Assembly: GCA_025351525.1 (NCBI GenBank)
Contig: JANXVV010000156.1
Location: 1 to 22,296 of the forward strand
Reading direction: 5' to 3'
DNA length: 22,296 nt
DNA from: Humisphaera sp.
GTDB lineage: Bacteria > Planctomycetota > Phycisphaerae > Tepidisphaerales > Tepidisphaeraceae
Shown: one piece after another, positions 1 through 7,325 of the stretch
How the letters are laid out: each line of letters begins with the position of its first letter
How positions within the stretch are numbered: position 1 is the stretch's first letter
The notes under the pieces: model-generated
What the model was told of the DNA's origin: nothing
Seen by the model: the letters and a program-made list of their open reading frames with translations, nothing else
Databases searched by the model: none
Made by a program: the position numbers and the translations under genes

Positions 1-25
1 CTTCGGCACAGCCGCTAAAAAAATC
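1..25. repeat. Partial copy of a terminal hairpin repeat
   Basis: Bases 1-22 are the exact reverse complement of 22222-22243, and bases 1-12 (CTTCGGCACAGC) are identical to the last 12 bases of the window. This is therefore one cut-off copy of the hairpin element at 22222-22296. The rest of the element would lie to the left, outside the window. It sits about 30 bases before the first gene. Confidence 0.85.
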
Positions 26-53
26 ACACGCAGTGAGGGGACCGGAAAAACAC

Positions 54-1280
54 ATGCAAATGAATCTACCCGACAACGACCCTCTGCTTGCCCGACCCAT
101 CCTCGGGCATAGCGGCATGACGCTTTCGGGTTTCTTTTCGCTCCACGTCATGGGGGCCATGCTGCCGATCACCGCCGGCATTTTGCTGTATGGCTGGCGG
201 GCTTTACTGCTCATCGCCATCGTCGTCTGTTCCTCAGCGTCGGCACTTCAAGTCTGGAAGCGCATCGGGCCTCGTGGGGCGCAGTTGCGAACCTCGCACA
301 TTCTCTATTTGTCGCTGTTACTCGCATTGATGCTACCGGTGCATCTGATGACCTCGGAGCCGCCTTTCCGGGCGATGCCCGGGGCGCAATGGGCCATCGC
401 GGCTGGCGCGGGATTGATGGTCGTCATGCTGGCCTGGCTGTTGGGCGGCGCGGGTTCCGGCAGGGTGCATCCGGTGCTGATCGCCTATCTGCTTATCGTC
501 GTCTTCTTCAAACAGGCGCTGATCCCCCACTGGGTTTTGCAAAAAGAGCGGGTCTTCATCGGAGATGTGACGAGATCGGAGACAAGCGAGCGGGTGAGCA
601 ACACCAGTGAAGGCTGGGTGCGAATGCCCACCGTTTCAGATGAAGATGGACTCTACTTCGAGGACGCCGCTTCGGAAAAACTATTTCGCTTCACGTCCGG
701 CCAACAGCGCCCCGACCGCAACTGGCTCTCGCTCGATGGCCTGCTGCGCGATGAAATGCCGCCCCTGGAAGATCTCATCCTCGGCGGTCAACCCGGACCG
801 ATCGGCGCGGCCAGCGCCATCGCAGTCATCGTCGGGGGACTGTTCCTGCTCTATCGCGGCGTCATCGATTTCAGAATCCCGCTCCTCATCTATCTCGCTT
901 CGTTCGCCGCCCTGCTCGTGCTGCCCATTCCCGCGATCATCAAGCAGGTGACCACCGGCGGGGTGGGCCATATGTATATCGACTGGCGATGGCTCTCGCT
1001 TCGCGACCACGACATCGGCGCCGCCAAAGCCATCACGTTTGCCAACTACGAAATCATGGCCGGCCCGCTGCTGTTCATGGCGTTCTTTCTCGCCACCGCC
1101 CCGGCGGTGCGGCCCATGTCGCGCCGCGCACGCTTCATCTACGCCCTGCTCATCGGATTTCTCGCCGCCGTTCTGCAACTCTACGTGTCCGTCTCCTTCG
1201 GCCCTTATCTCGCGCTGTTGATCGTCAGCCTGGTCACCCCGACGTGCGATAAGATGTTTCGCCCGAGGCCGCTGGTTTAG
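54..1280 (+). CDS. RnfD/NqrB-family integral membrane protein
   Basis: This is a polytopic membrane protein of the NQR2/RnfD/RnfE family. Members are membrane subunits of Na+-NQR, RNF and related flavin-based electron transfer complexes. The family is recognised from the C-terminal half: the GPIGAAS-type turn followed by a helix ending in VIDFRIP, and the final helices with the MSRRARF loop and VTPTCDKMFRPR end. About eight to ten hydrophobic segments are visible, with a polar loop around residues 165-225. RnfD and NqrB carry covalent FMN on a Thr in an SGAT-type motif just before the GxIG turn; here that stretch reads LDGLLRDEMPPLEDL and has no Thr. I chose ATG at 54, with GAGGGG 13 bases upstream; GTG at 33 and ATG at 60 are alternatives. 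No other Rnf or Nqr subunit is visible, although upstream sequence is missing. Confidence 0.8.
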   Translation: MQMNLPDNDPLLARPILGHSGMTLSGFFSLHVMGAMLPITAGILLYGWRALLLIAIVVCSSASALQVWKRIGPRGAQLRTSHILYLSLLLALMLPVHLMTSEPPFRAMPGAQWAIAAGAGLMVVMLAWLLGGAGSGRVHPVLIAYLLIVVFFKQALIPHWVLQKERVFIGDVTRSETSERVSNTSEGWVRMPTVSDEDGLYFEDAASEKLFRFTSGQQRPDRNWLSLDGLLRDEMPPLEDLILGGQPGPIGAASAIAVIVGGLFLLYRGVIDFRIPLLIYLASFAALLVLPIPAIIKQVTTGGVGHMYIDWRWLSLRDHDIGAAKAITFANYEIMAGPLLFMAFFLATAPAVRPMSRRARFIYALLIGFLAAVLQLYVSVSFGPYLALLIVSLVTPTCDKMFRPRPLV

Positions 1281-1322
1281 CGCGGCTTCCAACTAAACGT
1301 ATCAGTCTTTGCCGCTTGCGGC

Positions 1323-1359
1323 TTAGCCATATCCCGTCTTTGACGGGCTGAACGGCTAA
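1323..1359. terminator. Nested hairpin after the RnfD-like gene
   Basis: TTAGCC (1323-1328) pairs with GGCTAA (1354-1359). Inside it, CCCGTC (1333-1338) pairs with GACGGG (1342-1347) around a TTT loop. A second small hairpin, GCCGC-TT-GCGGC, lies just upstream, and GGTTTAG at the end of the RnfD-like gene can also pair with CTAAACC at 1356-1362. There is no clear T-run, so a terminator role is only likely from its position. Confidence 0.4.
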
Positions 1360-1464
1360 ACCCCAACCGGCATCAAATGCACGGCAAAACAAATAACGCG
1401 ACAGATTTGGAACACTACTCCCACTTGCATCCTTCGTCACTCTGCGGCAGACATGCGTTATATC

Positions 1465-1960
1465 TCACCTTCTTGGCATTGATACATTTCCAAACGTTTG
1501 AAAATTGAGGGTCATCAAGCTGTCGATCTTCGAGCAATGCGTGGTACCCAGTTCGTCGAGGCACTTGTCGATCGCCCGCTGAAAGTCGCCGAAGCATCGC
1601 TGGTGCCGCGAATTTAACACGGCTTTCTTCGCGAACTTCCAGAGCCGCTCGATCAGATTCAGGTTGGGTGAGTACGACGGCCTCCTTCGCCGGGAGATTC
1701 CGGTGCGGGGTCGGCGCGCTGACGGGCGCCTTCCAGTGGTACGTCCGCACCGCCGCCAGCCTGCCGGCAATGAACGTGTCCAGCAGCCGCTGCACCGTCG
1801 GTCGCGACAACTTCGCCAGTTCGGCGATCCGCCGGTGCTTCTCGCCATGGCCCTTGAGCCACAGCGTTTCCATCCGCCGCCGAACCGCCAGGTCAGCGTG
1901 TTCGTAACGATCCCGCTCGATCTCCCTCAACTCGTCCGCAGAAAATTCAATTCGTCGCAT
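1465..1960 (-). pseudogene. IS630-family transposase remnant, internally deleted and frameshifted
   Basis: Read on the minus strand from ATG at 1960, the first ~75 residues carry the N-terminal helix-turn-helix of IS630-type transposases (RRIAELAKLSRPTVQRLLDTF). The C-terminal end appears in another frame, about 1690 down to the stop at 1465: SYSPNLNLIERLWKF followed by LMTLNFQTF. That is the last part of the DDE domain, with the final catalytic Glu in NLIER. A full member is about 340 aa, so roughly 190 residues holding the two catalytic Asp residues are missing. The element cannot encode an active enzyme. I could not identify terminal inverted repeats or a TA duplication. Confidence 0.85.
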
Positions 1961-1990
1961 CCGTGCGTCCTCGACAACGACACTCTCGAA

Positions 1991-2053
1991 GCATGGGCTA
2001 CCAGCCCATGTTTTTGTATTTGAAAAAGAAAATCATGGGCTGGTCGCCCATGC
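1991..2053. repeat. Two-level palindromic element, GCATGGGC type
   Basis: The left arm 1991-2010 and right arm 2034-2053 are inverted copies with one mismatch in 20. The arms are separated by a loop that begins with TTTTT and contains an A-rich run. Each arm is itself a small hairpin: CATGGGCT-ACC-AGCCCATG on the left, and the same with one mismatch on the right. The element lies 30 bases upstream of the dead transposase and in front of the leuD operon. It has the same build as the element at 22232-22296 but a different sequence. Confidence 0.8.
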
Positions 2054-2106
2054 TACGGCGAACCAGACCGTGCCGCTAAACATGCCCGTAGAGAAAAACT
2101 TCCGTC

Positions 2107-2256
2107 GTCATTCATTTTTTTCGGAACCGTGGACATCAAAATCACCTCCGATTCGGAGCGGGCATGAAAGCTCGCTTTAGACGGGGAGGTCGTCGAAGCC
2201 CGCTCCGAATCGGAGGCGGCTTCGCCGCGTCCACACTTCCGAAAAAAATGAATGAC
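2107..2256. repeat. 150-bp foldback (MITE-like) element
   Basis: The arms 2107-2163 and 2198-2256 are inverted repeats. Their outer 20 bases (from GTCATTCA through the T-run to CGGAA) match perfectly, then GTGGAC matches, and the inner 19 bases (CCTCCGATTCGGAGCGGGC) match perfectly. Between them are two short unmatched patches of 2 and about 10-12 bases. CTCCGA-T-TCGGAG inside each arm is itself a palindrome. The 34-base centre (2164-2197) holds AAAGC-TC-GCTTT. No open reading frame fits, and no target-site duplication is visible. It resembles a miniature non-autonomous mobile element, but mobility is an inference. Confidence 0.75.
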
Positions 2257-2295
2257 TCCCGCAGGGGGGCGGATATACCGCTTGAAGCAAACCGT

Positions 2296-2313
2296 CCCCC
2301 GGCATGCCGGGGG
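2296..2313. repeat. Perfect 18-bp GC-rich palindrome
   Basis: CCCCCGGCATGCCGGGGG is a perfect palindrome. It lies about 20 bases before the candidate leuD promoter. It could be a terminator stem for upstream transcription or a protein-binding site; nothing in the sequence decides between these. Confidence 0.5.
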
Positions 2314-2317
2314 CTAT

Positions 2318-2363
2318 ATAGGGTTAAATAGGGTTTGTACATCCTTCGACCTTGACCTATCAT
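2318..2363 (+). promoter_or_regulatory. Candidate promoter with phased direct repeats for the leuD operon
   Basis: TTGTAC (2335-2340) and TATCAT (2358-2363, 5 of 6 matches to TATAAT) are separated by exactly 17 bases, giving a leader of about 30 bases before the leuD start. The sequence ATAGGGTT occurs at 2318-2325 and again at 2328-2335, one helical turn apart and abutting the -35 box. That layout suggests an activator site. The -35 box itself is weak (3 of 6), which would fit a need for activation. Confidence 0.4.
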
Positions 2364-2401
2364 TCCTTCCCGTTTGATTTGGCTTCACAAAGGACGTTTT
2401 C

Positions 2402-2962
2402 ATGCAATCCGTGATCACCGGCAGGGCCTATGTTCTGGGCGACAACATCGATACCGATCAGATCATCCCCGCCGAATATCTCTCGTTCAACCCGGCCATC
2501 CCCGAGGAGCGGAAATTCTTCGGCATGTACGCCAACAGTGGTGTGCCGCCGAAACAGGCCGGTTTGCCGAACGGTAACGTTAAGTTCGTGCGCGACAACG
2601 AATACAAGAGCGATTACCAGATCATCATCGGCGGGAAAAATTTCGGTTGCGGTTCCAGCCGCGAGCATGCCCCGCTGGCGCTGGCCGAGGCGGGCATCAA
2701 GTGCGTCATCGCCGAATTCTACGCGCGCATTTTTTTCCGCAACAGCGTGAACGGCGGCTACGTCGTGCCGTTGGAATGCAAGGATCGGCTGGTCGGTGAA
2801 ATCCGCACGGATGATGAGTTGGAAGTGCATCTTGACGATGGATACCTGCTCAATAAAACCACGGGCAAGCGGCATGATCTTCGACCCCTGGGGGATGTGT
2901 TGCCGATCATCGAAGCGGGTGGCATTTTTCAATACGCCCGCAATGCGGGGATGCTGAAATAA
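2402..2962 (+). CDS. leuD: 3-isopropylmalate dehydratase small subunit
   Basis: LeuD is the swivel-domain subunit that, with LeuC (the 4Fe-4S subunit), isomerises 2-isopropylmalate to 3-isopropylmalate in leucine synthesis in the cytoplasm. The 186-aa product carries the family marks: DNIDTDQIIPAEYL near residues 14-27, the GKNFGCGSSREHAP substrate-binding loop near residues 78-91, and IFFRNSVNGG further on. Length is normal to slightly long for bacterial LeuD. The start is supported by AAAGGA at 2389-2394, seven bases upstream. The gene heads a three-gene operon, and its TAA stop overlaps the upp ATG by one base. No leuC is present in the window. A homoaconitase-type small subunit is a less likely alternative. 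Confidence 0.93.
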   Translation: MQSVITGRAYVLGDNIDTDQIIPAEYLSFNPAIPEERKFFGMYANSGVPPKQAGLPNGNVKFVRDNEYKSDYQIIIGGKNFGCGSSREHAPLALAEAGIKCVIAEFYARIFFRNSVNGGYVVPLECKDRLVGEIRTDDELEVHLDDGYLLNKTTGKRHDLRPLGDVLPIIEAGGIFQYARNAGMLK

Positions 2963-3591
2963 TGTCGTTTCCCAACGTCATCCTCGTCGCGCACCCCGTC
3001 ATCCAGACGAAGTTGTCGGAGCTTCGGGATGTGACGACGGACCATCGCGAATTTCGCGCGCTGTTGGACGAGATCGCCGGTCTGATGGTGTATGAGGTGA
3101 CGCGCGATTGGCCCACCAAACCGCGCGTTGTCAGGACGCCGTTGGAAGAGATGACCGGCCATGAGTTGGCGCGAAAGGTCACGCTCGTTCCCATTCTCCG
3201 CGCCGGATTGGGGATGGCGGACGGCGTGCTCAAACTGCTGCCGGATGCGCGGATGGGCCATCTGGGCGTCTACCGCGACGAGAAAACCGCCGAGCCGATT
3301 TCCTACTATCACAAGCTCCCGCCCGATATCGCCGAGACCGAAGTGCTGTTGATCGATCCGATGCTCGCCACCGGAGGCAGCGGGTCGGCGGCAATTGCAT
3401 TTTTGAAACAGGCGGGCGTCGTCAACATGAAGTTCGTTTGCCTCGTCGCCGCCCCGGAAGGGATTGCTGCGGTTCATCGGGCCCACCCCGAAGTGCCGAT
3501 CTATTGTGCGGCGATCGATCGTGAACTGAACGCGCAAAAATTCATCGTGCCCGGTCTGGGAGATGCGGGTGACCGGTTGTTTGGAACGTAA
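2962..3591 (+). CDS. upp: Uracil phosphoribosyltransferase
   Basis: Upp salvages uracil by joining it to PRPP to make UMP. The 209-aa length is exactly typical. Visible marks are the N-terminal HPVIQTKLSELRD stretch, VPILRAGLGMADG, the PRPP-binding loop with D132-PMLATGGS140, and the C-terminal PGLGDAGDRLFGT ending that contacts uracil. Translation is probably coupled to leuD, because the start ATG overlaps the leuD stop. Grouping with leuD and a TerC-family gene is not an obvious pathway unit, so the operon may simply reflect shared housekeeping control. Confidence 0.95.
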   Translation: MSFPNVILVAHPVIQTKLSELRDVTTDHREFRALLDEIAGLMVYEVTRDWPTKPRVVRTPLEEMTGHELARKVTLVPILRAGLGMADGVLKLLPDARMGHLGVYRDEKTAEPISYYHKLPPDIAETEVLLIDPMLATGGSGSAAIAFLKQAGVVNMKFVCLVAAPEGIAAVHRAHPEVPIYCAAIDRELNAQKFIVPGLGDAGDRLFGT

Positions 3592-3594
3592 ATT

Positions 3595-4392
3595 TTGTTT
3601 TCCCAAACCTTCGAACCTCACGACCTGTTTATTATCCTGGTGCTGATCGTTTTGGAAGGCGTTTTGTCGATCGACAACGCCCTGGTTCTGGGCTTGCTGG
3701 TACGCCGATTGCCGGGGGATCAGCGACCCAAGGCGCTCAGTTACGGGTTGCTCGGGGCGCTGGTCTTTCGCGTTGTGGCGATTTTTCTGGCCGGGCTGTT
3801 GCTGCGGTCCCACTCCGTCAAGCTGCTGGGTGGGATTTATCTGGTCTACCTCGCGGGCCGGCATCTGCTGATGAAGCCGAAGGTGATGAAGTCCAAGCAG
3901 GCGGCGGATGAGGATCCGCATCGTCACACGGATGCCTCCCCCGCCGGTCCCTCGGCGAAATTCTGGCACGCGGTCGTCGCGGTGGAGTTGACGGACATTG
4001 CCTTCGCCGTCGACTCGATTCTCGCGGCGGTGGCGCTCGTCTCGGATCAACAGTTGCCGACCCAGGGCCATGTGCATTCAAAGCTATGGGTGATCGTGAC
4101 CGGTGGGATGATCGGCGTGGTTCTGGTCCGCGTCGCGGCCGCGATGTTCATCAAATTGCTCGACCGATTCCCCCGCTTCGAAACATCCGCCTATCTGCTC
4201 GTGCTGCTCATCGGGGCCAAGCTGATTTGCGAATGGGCATTCAACTCACCGGGCCATCCCCATCGCGCCAATTTCACCAGCCCGTCGAGCCCCATCTTGT
4301 GGATCTTCTGGCTGCTGATGGCCGGTTTTTTCTGCGTGGGTTTCCTGCCCCGCAAGCACCCGGGCACCTCAAGCCGGAAGCGGAAGCCGTAG
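3595..4392 (+). CDS. TerC-family membrane protein (probable metal exporter)
   Basis: The 265-aa polytopic protein belongs to the TerC/YkoY/Alx family. Characterised members export Mn2+ or load metal onto secreted proteins. Two acidic membrane motifs define the family and are both present: LEGVLSIDNALVLGLLVRRLP near residues 20-40 and VELTDIAFAVDSILAAVAL near residues 130-150. About seven hydrophobic segments are visible, with a His-rich loop (DEDPHRHTD) between the halves and a basic C-terminus. The start is a TTG only three bases after the upp stop, with no good ribosome-binding site, so translational coupling to upp is likely. No manganese riboswitch is visible, as expected for an internal operon gene. 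Confidence 0.88.
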   Translation: MFSQTFEPHDLFIILVLIVLEGVLSIDNALVLGLLVRRLPGDQRPKALSYGLLGALVFRVVAIFLAGLLLRSHSVKLLGGIYLVYLAGRHLLMKPKVMKSKQAADEDPHRHTDASPAGPSAKFWHAVVAVELTDIAFAVDSILAAVALVSDQQLPTQGHVHSKLWVIVTGGMIGVVLVRVAAAMFIKLLDRFPRFETSAYLLVLLIGAKLICEWAFNSPGHPHRANFTSPSSPILWIFWLLMAGFFCVGFLPRKHPGTSSRKRKP

Positions 4393-4444
4393 GCGACGCA
4401 CTGTGTTCCCCAGGTTGTAGGACGTTTTTCAGCATTATTGTGGT

Positions 4445-4478
4445 GCGGGCTTCCAGCCTGCTTCCTCCGCAGCCTGGA
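4445..4478. repeat. Hairpin after the leuD-upp-TerC operon
   Basis: GCGGGCT-TCC-AGCCTGC (4445-4461, one G-T wobble) forms a small hairpin with a 3-base loop. Its second half, TCCAGCCTGC, is repeated in inverted form with one mismatch at 4469-4478. This follows the same design as the other palindromic elements. It lies 50 bases after the operon and may act in transcription termination. Confidence 0.5.
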
Positions 4479-4522
4479 GAATGACTATAATCCTGCAATC
4501 AAGACGTCGTATCTGACGCGCT

Positions 4523-4551
4523 TTGAAGAGATTAATCGCTGGATCTATAAA
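4523..4551 (+). promoter_or_regulatory. Candidate promoter of the TPR protease gene
   Basis: TTGAAG (4523-4528, 4 of 6) and TATAAA (4546-4551, 5 of 6) are separated by 17 bases. Transcription would start near 4558 and give a leader of about 108 bases that contains the palindrome of the 90-bp leader repeat. Confidence 0.5.
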
Positions 4552-4631
4552 TCGCGGAGCGTACTCCCGGACTCGCATGGAACAAGTTCCATGGGCTTTT
4601 CAGTGCGATTAAAATTTCCATCGATTGGTAA
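4541..4631 (+). repeat. 90-bp leader repeat, copy 1
   Basis: This segment is related to 7326-7415. A 24-base core, CATGGAAC through GGGCTTT, is identical, and GACTC, TAAATC, CAG, TTTCCATCG and GGTAA match on either side in the same order. The core forms CATGGAA-CAAG-TTCCATG followed by GGGC and a T-run. A second TTTCCAT at 4615-4621 could pair with the same ATGGAA strand. The repeat ends 34 bases before the start codon of the protease gene. Confidence 0.7.
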
Positions 4632-4665
4632 TCCCGCGCCGATCCATTGACGAGGACCTTATCCC

Positions 4666-7242
4666 ATGCGTCATGCCATTCGCCCGCACATTGCCCGTTT
4701 CGCCATCCTAATCGCGTCGGCCACCGCCGCTTTTTCCGCACCGGCCCAGGATCTCACTCACCGCGCCATCCCCCGCAAATGGGTCGACCCGTTTCTTCCG
4801 GAAGATTTGCCGACTCTCGAACTTAAAGATTACGTCAAAACGGACAGTCTCGAAAAAGCCAAAACCGAGGCTTTTTCCGGAAGATATAAACTGTCGCTGA
4901 TGACGCTGGCCCAGTCGAAAAATATCGATCCGGTTGAACTGGCATTGGCGAAGGCCACCGCGCTGGCTCCGCTCGGCAGGCGGGATGAAGCGATCGAAAT
5001 TCTTTCCGCTCCGACGTTTCAAATTGATTCCCGAATCCAGATATTGCGAGCCCGAATTCTTGCACAGGCAGGCCGCATTGAAGAAGCGATTGCGGTGCTG
5101 AAATCCCTTGTCAAAAAAGACACCGATTCCATCGCCGCACACTATTGGCTGGGGAACATCGCCGAATCGCGCGGCGACCTTTTGACCGCGCGGGAGGCAT
5201 TCGCCTGGTTCGCCCCCTTCGTTGACAAATGGCAGGGCAACCGCACCCTCTTCACGAACGCCGAAGAAGTCACCCTCGTGGGTCGCGGTGTGGACCGCTG
5301 GGCCAGTCTCACCAGCGCGTATCAAACTCAAAAAGCGCTGCACAATGTGGTTCTCAGCATGTTTCTCCGTGCGTATGACGAGATTGACCGGGGCTATTGG
5401 CCGGCTCATCTGGCGGCGGCCGACTACTACGTTTCACACGATGACGAATCAAGTGCGCTCAAGGAAATTCAGCTGGCAGCCAAGGGCAATCCGAATGACA
5501 TCGCCACCCTCTCGGCGACGGGGCGACTGGTGCTCGCGATGTACAATTTTGACGCCGCCGACCGGGCCATCGCCGCGATTCGGGAAGTGGATGCCGGTTC
5601 GATCGACGCCGATCTGCTCCTCACGCGAACCTTGCTTCAACAGCGCCGCCCCACCGATGCTCAGGATCCCGTGCGGCGAGTTCTGCAAAAACAACCGAAG
5701 CATCTGGAAGCCTTGGGGCTGCTCGCCGCATCGGAAGCGCTGCAACTTCACGATGCCAAGACCACCGACGTTTTAAAAGAAGTTGAAAAAGTTGACGCCT
5801 CCAATGCCACTGCTTACTTGGAGGTTGCCGAGCAATTGGCGGCGATGCGGCAGTACCCGCGAGCCGCCGCGATGTATCGCATCGCCATCGAGCGCGCACC
5901 CTGGTGGACCACCGCCCGCAATGGTTTAGGCCTGCTCTACACGCAAAGCGGCGAGGAGGATTTTGCCCGCATCACCCTCGATGCCGCCCATTCGCTCGAT
6001 CCGTTCAATCATGCGACGACCAACTATCTGCGACTGCTCGATGATCTGGCGAAGTTCGCCCGAAAAGAGACGGCGCATTTCGTGGTGATGTACGATGCCA
6101 AAAAAGATCCGATGATTCCCGAATATTTCGCGGATTATCTGGAAAGCATTTATCGCGAGGTCTGCGGCGAATATAAATGCGAGCCGCCGGTGAAGACGTA
6201 TATCGAAGTCTTCCCCACTCACGATGCGTTCAGCGTGCGGACGACGGGTTCACCTTGGATCGGCACGGTCGGCGCAAGCACGGGTCGGGTCATCGCGCTG
6301 GTCGCGCCGCGGAAGGGTCAGAGGACGCTCGGATCGTTCAACTGGTCACAGGTGCTACGGCATGAATTCACGCATACGGTGACGCTGGCCGCGACGGACA
6401 ATCGGATCGCGCACTGGATGACCGAGGGTCTGGCCGTCGTCGAAGAGCGCGCCCCTTTGCGATGGGAATGGGTTCCGATGCTGTACCAGGCGGTGAACAA
6501 AAAGGAGTTGTTCACGATGGAAAATCTGACCTGGGGTTTCGTGCGGCCCAAACGCCCGATCGATCGGCAGTTGGCCTATGCCCAATCATTCTGGATTTGC
6601 CAGTACATCGAAGACACGTGGGGCCATGAGGCGGTTCTGGCCATGCTGGAAGAGTTCCGTCAGGGCAAAGAACAGCGCGAGGTGTTCCCGAAAATACTGG
6701 GGAAAGGGCTGAGTGAATTTCAGTCCGACTTTTTCGCGTGGACCGAAAAGCAGGTCGCCGGCTGGGGCTACGATGCGGAGACGAGCAAGGAATATGCCGA
6801 GCTGCGAAAGCAAGGGGAGGACTTGATCAAGCAAAGGCAATACGCGCCGGCGGTGGAGGTGTGGGAAAAGATCGCCGCGCTGCGTCCGGTCGATGTGCTG
6901 CCGCACACCCGGCTGGCGGGTTTGTACCTTCGCAAGGAAATTCACGAACCGGATAAACTGATTCGCGAGTTAAAAGAACTTCACTTTCGCTCGATGCACG
7001 ACAACATTTATGCGAAAAAGATTTCCCGCGTCTATCGGGATGAGGGCGGGACCGGTGACGCCGTGAAGTTTGCGATGCAGGCGGTGTATATCGATGCGTA
7101 TGACATGGATGCCCATGAATTGCTCGCGCAACTCTATGAGAAATCCGGGAACGCATCCGGTTTAGCCCGCGAAAATCGGACCATCCCCGTGCTGGCGACC
7201 TGGTTGGAAGACAACAAAAAGGGCACTGTGCGATCCCGGTGA
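4666..7242 (+). CDS. Secreted TPR protein with peptidase_MA-like zinc protease domain
   Basis: This 858-aa protein starts with a signal peptide (basic start, hydrophobic IARFAILIASATAAFS, Ala-rich cleavage region near residue 27). Residues ~50-470 are helical TPR-type repeats. A gluzincin domain of the peptidase_MA-like kind follows, with the zinc site H566-E567-F-T-H570 and a downstream Glu587 in the WMTEGLAVVEE segment. Residues ~690-850 return to TPR-like helices. The catalytic residues are intact, so activity is plausible; the substrate is unknown. Such TPR-plus-protease proteins are common in planctomycetes and are probably periplasmic or membrane-associated. The start is supported by GAGGA at 4652-4656, nine bases upstream. 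It follows the 90-bp leader repeat and a candidate promoter and is probably transcribed alone. Confidence 0.82.
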   Translation: MRHAIRPHIARFAILIASATAAFSAPAQDLTHRAIPRKWVDPFLPEDLPTLELKDYVKTDSLEKAKTEAFSGRYKLSLMTLAQSKNIDPVELALAKATALAPLGRRDEAIEILSAPTFQIDSRIQILRARILAQAGRIEEAIAVLKSLVKKDTDSIAAHYWLGNIAESRGDLLTAREAFAWFAPFVDKWQGNRTLFTNAEEVTLVGRGVDRWASLTSAYQTQKALHNVVLSMFLRAYDEIDRGYWPAHLAAADYYVSHDDESSALKEIQLAAKGNPNDIATLSATGRLVLAMYNFDAADRAIAAIREVDAGSIDADLLLTRTLLQQRRPTDAQDPVRRVLQKQPKHLEALGLLAASEALQLHDAKTTDVLKEVEKVDASNATAYLEVAEQLAAMRQYPRAAAMYRIAIERAPWWTTARNGLGLLYTQSGEEDFARITLDAAHSLDPFNHATTNYLRLLDDLAKFARKETAHFVVMYDAKKDPMIPEYFADYLESIYREVCGEYKCEPPVKTYIEVFPTHDAFSVRTTGSPWIGTVGASTGRVIALVAPRKGQRTLGSFNWSQVLRHEFTHTVTLAATDNRIAHWMTEGLAVVEERAPLRWEWVPMLYQAVNKKELFTMENLTWGFVRPKRPIDRQLAYAQSFWICQYIEDTWGHEAVLAMLEEFRQGKEQREVFPKILGKGLSEFQSDFFAWTEKQVAGWGYDAETSKEYAELRKQGEDLIKQRQYAPAVEVWEKIAALRPVDVLPHTRLAGLYLRKEIHEPDKLIRELKELHFRSMHDNIYAKKISRVYRDEGGTGDAVKFAMQAVYIDAYDMDAHELLAQLYEKSGNASGLARENRTIPVLATWLEDNKKGTVRSR

Positions 7243-7325
7243 TCGGCGCGACCGATCTACTGGAAGGCGATGAGACGCGATCGCTTTATTTCTCGCGCTT
7301 TGTTTAGACGCGGATCGCTTTTGCA

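Noticed and set aside
681..1292. 203-aa open frame antisense to the RnfD-like gene
   Set aside because: It is a shadow of the membrane-protein gene: rich in Arg, Asp and Gly with no motif and no ribosome site.
3592..3600. Manganese (yybP-ykoY) riboswitch before the TerC-family gene
   Set aside because: Only three bases separate upp and this gene, so there is no room, and no such element is visible before leuD.
2929..4077. 382-aa open frame antisense to upp and the TerC-family gene
   Set aside because: Both genes on the other strand are clear family members; the His/Gln/Arg-rich translation is typical of an antisense shadow in GC-rich DNA.
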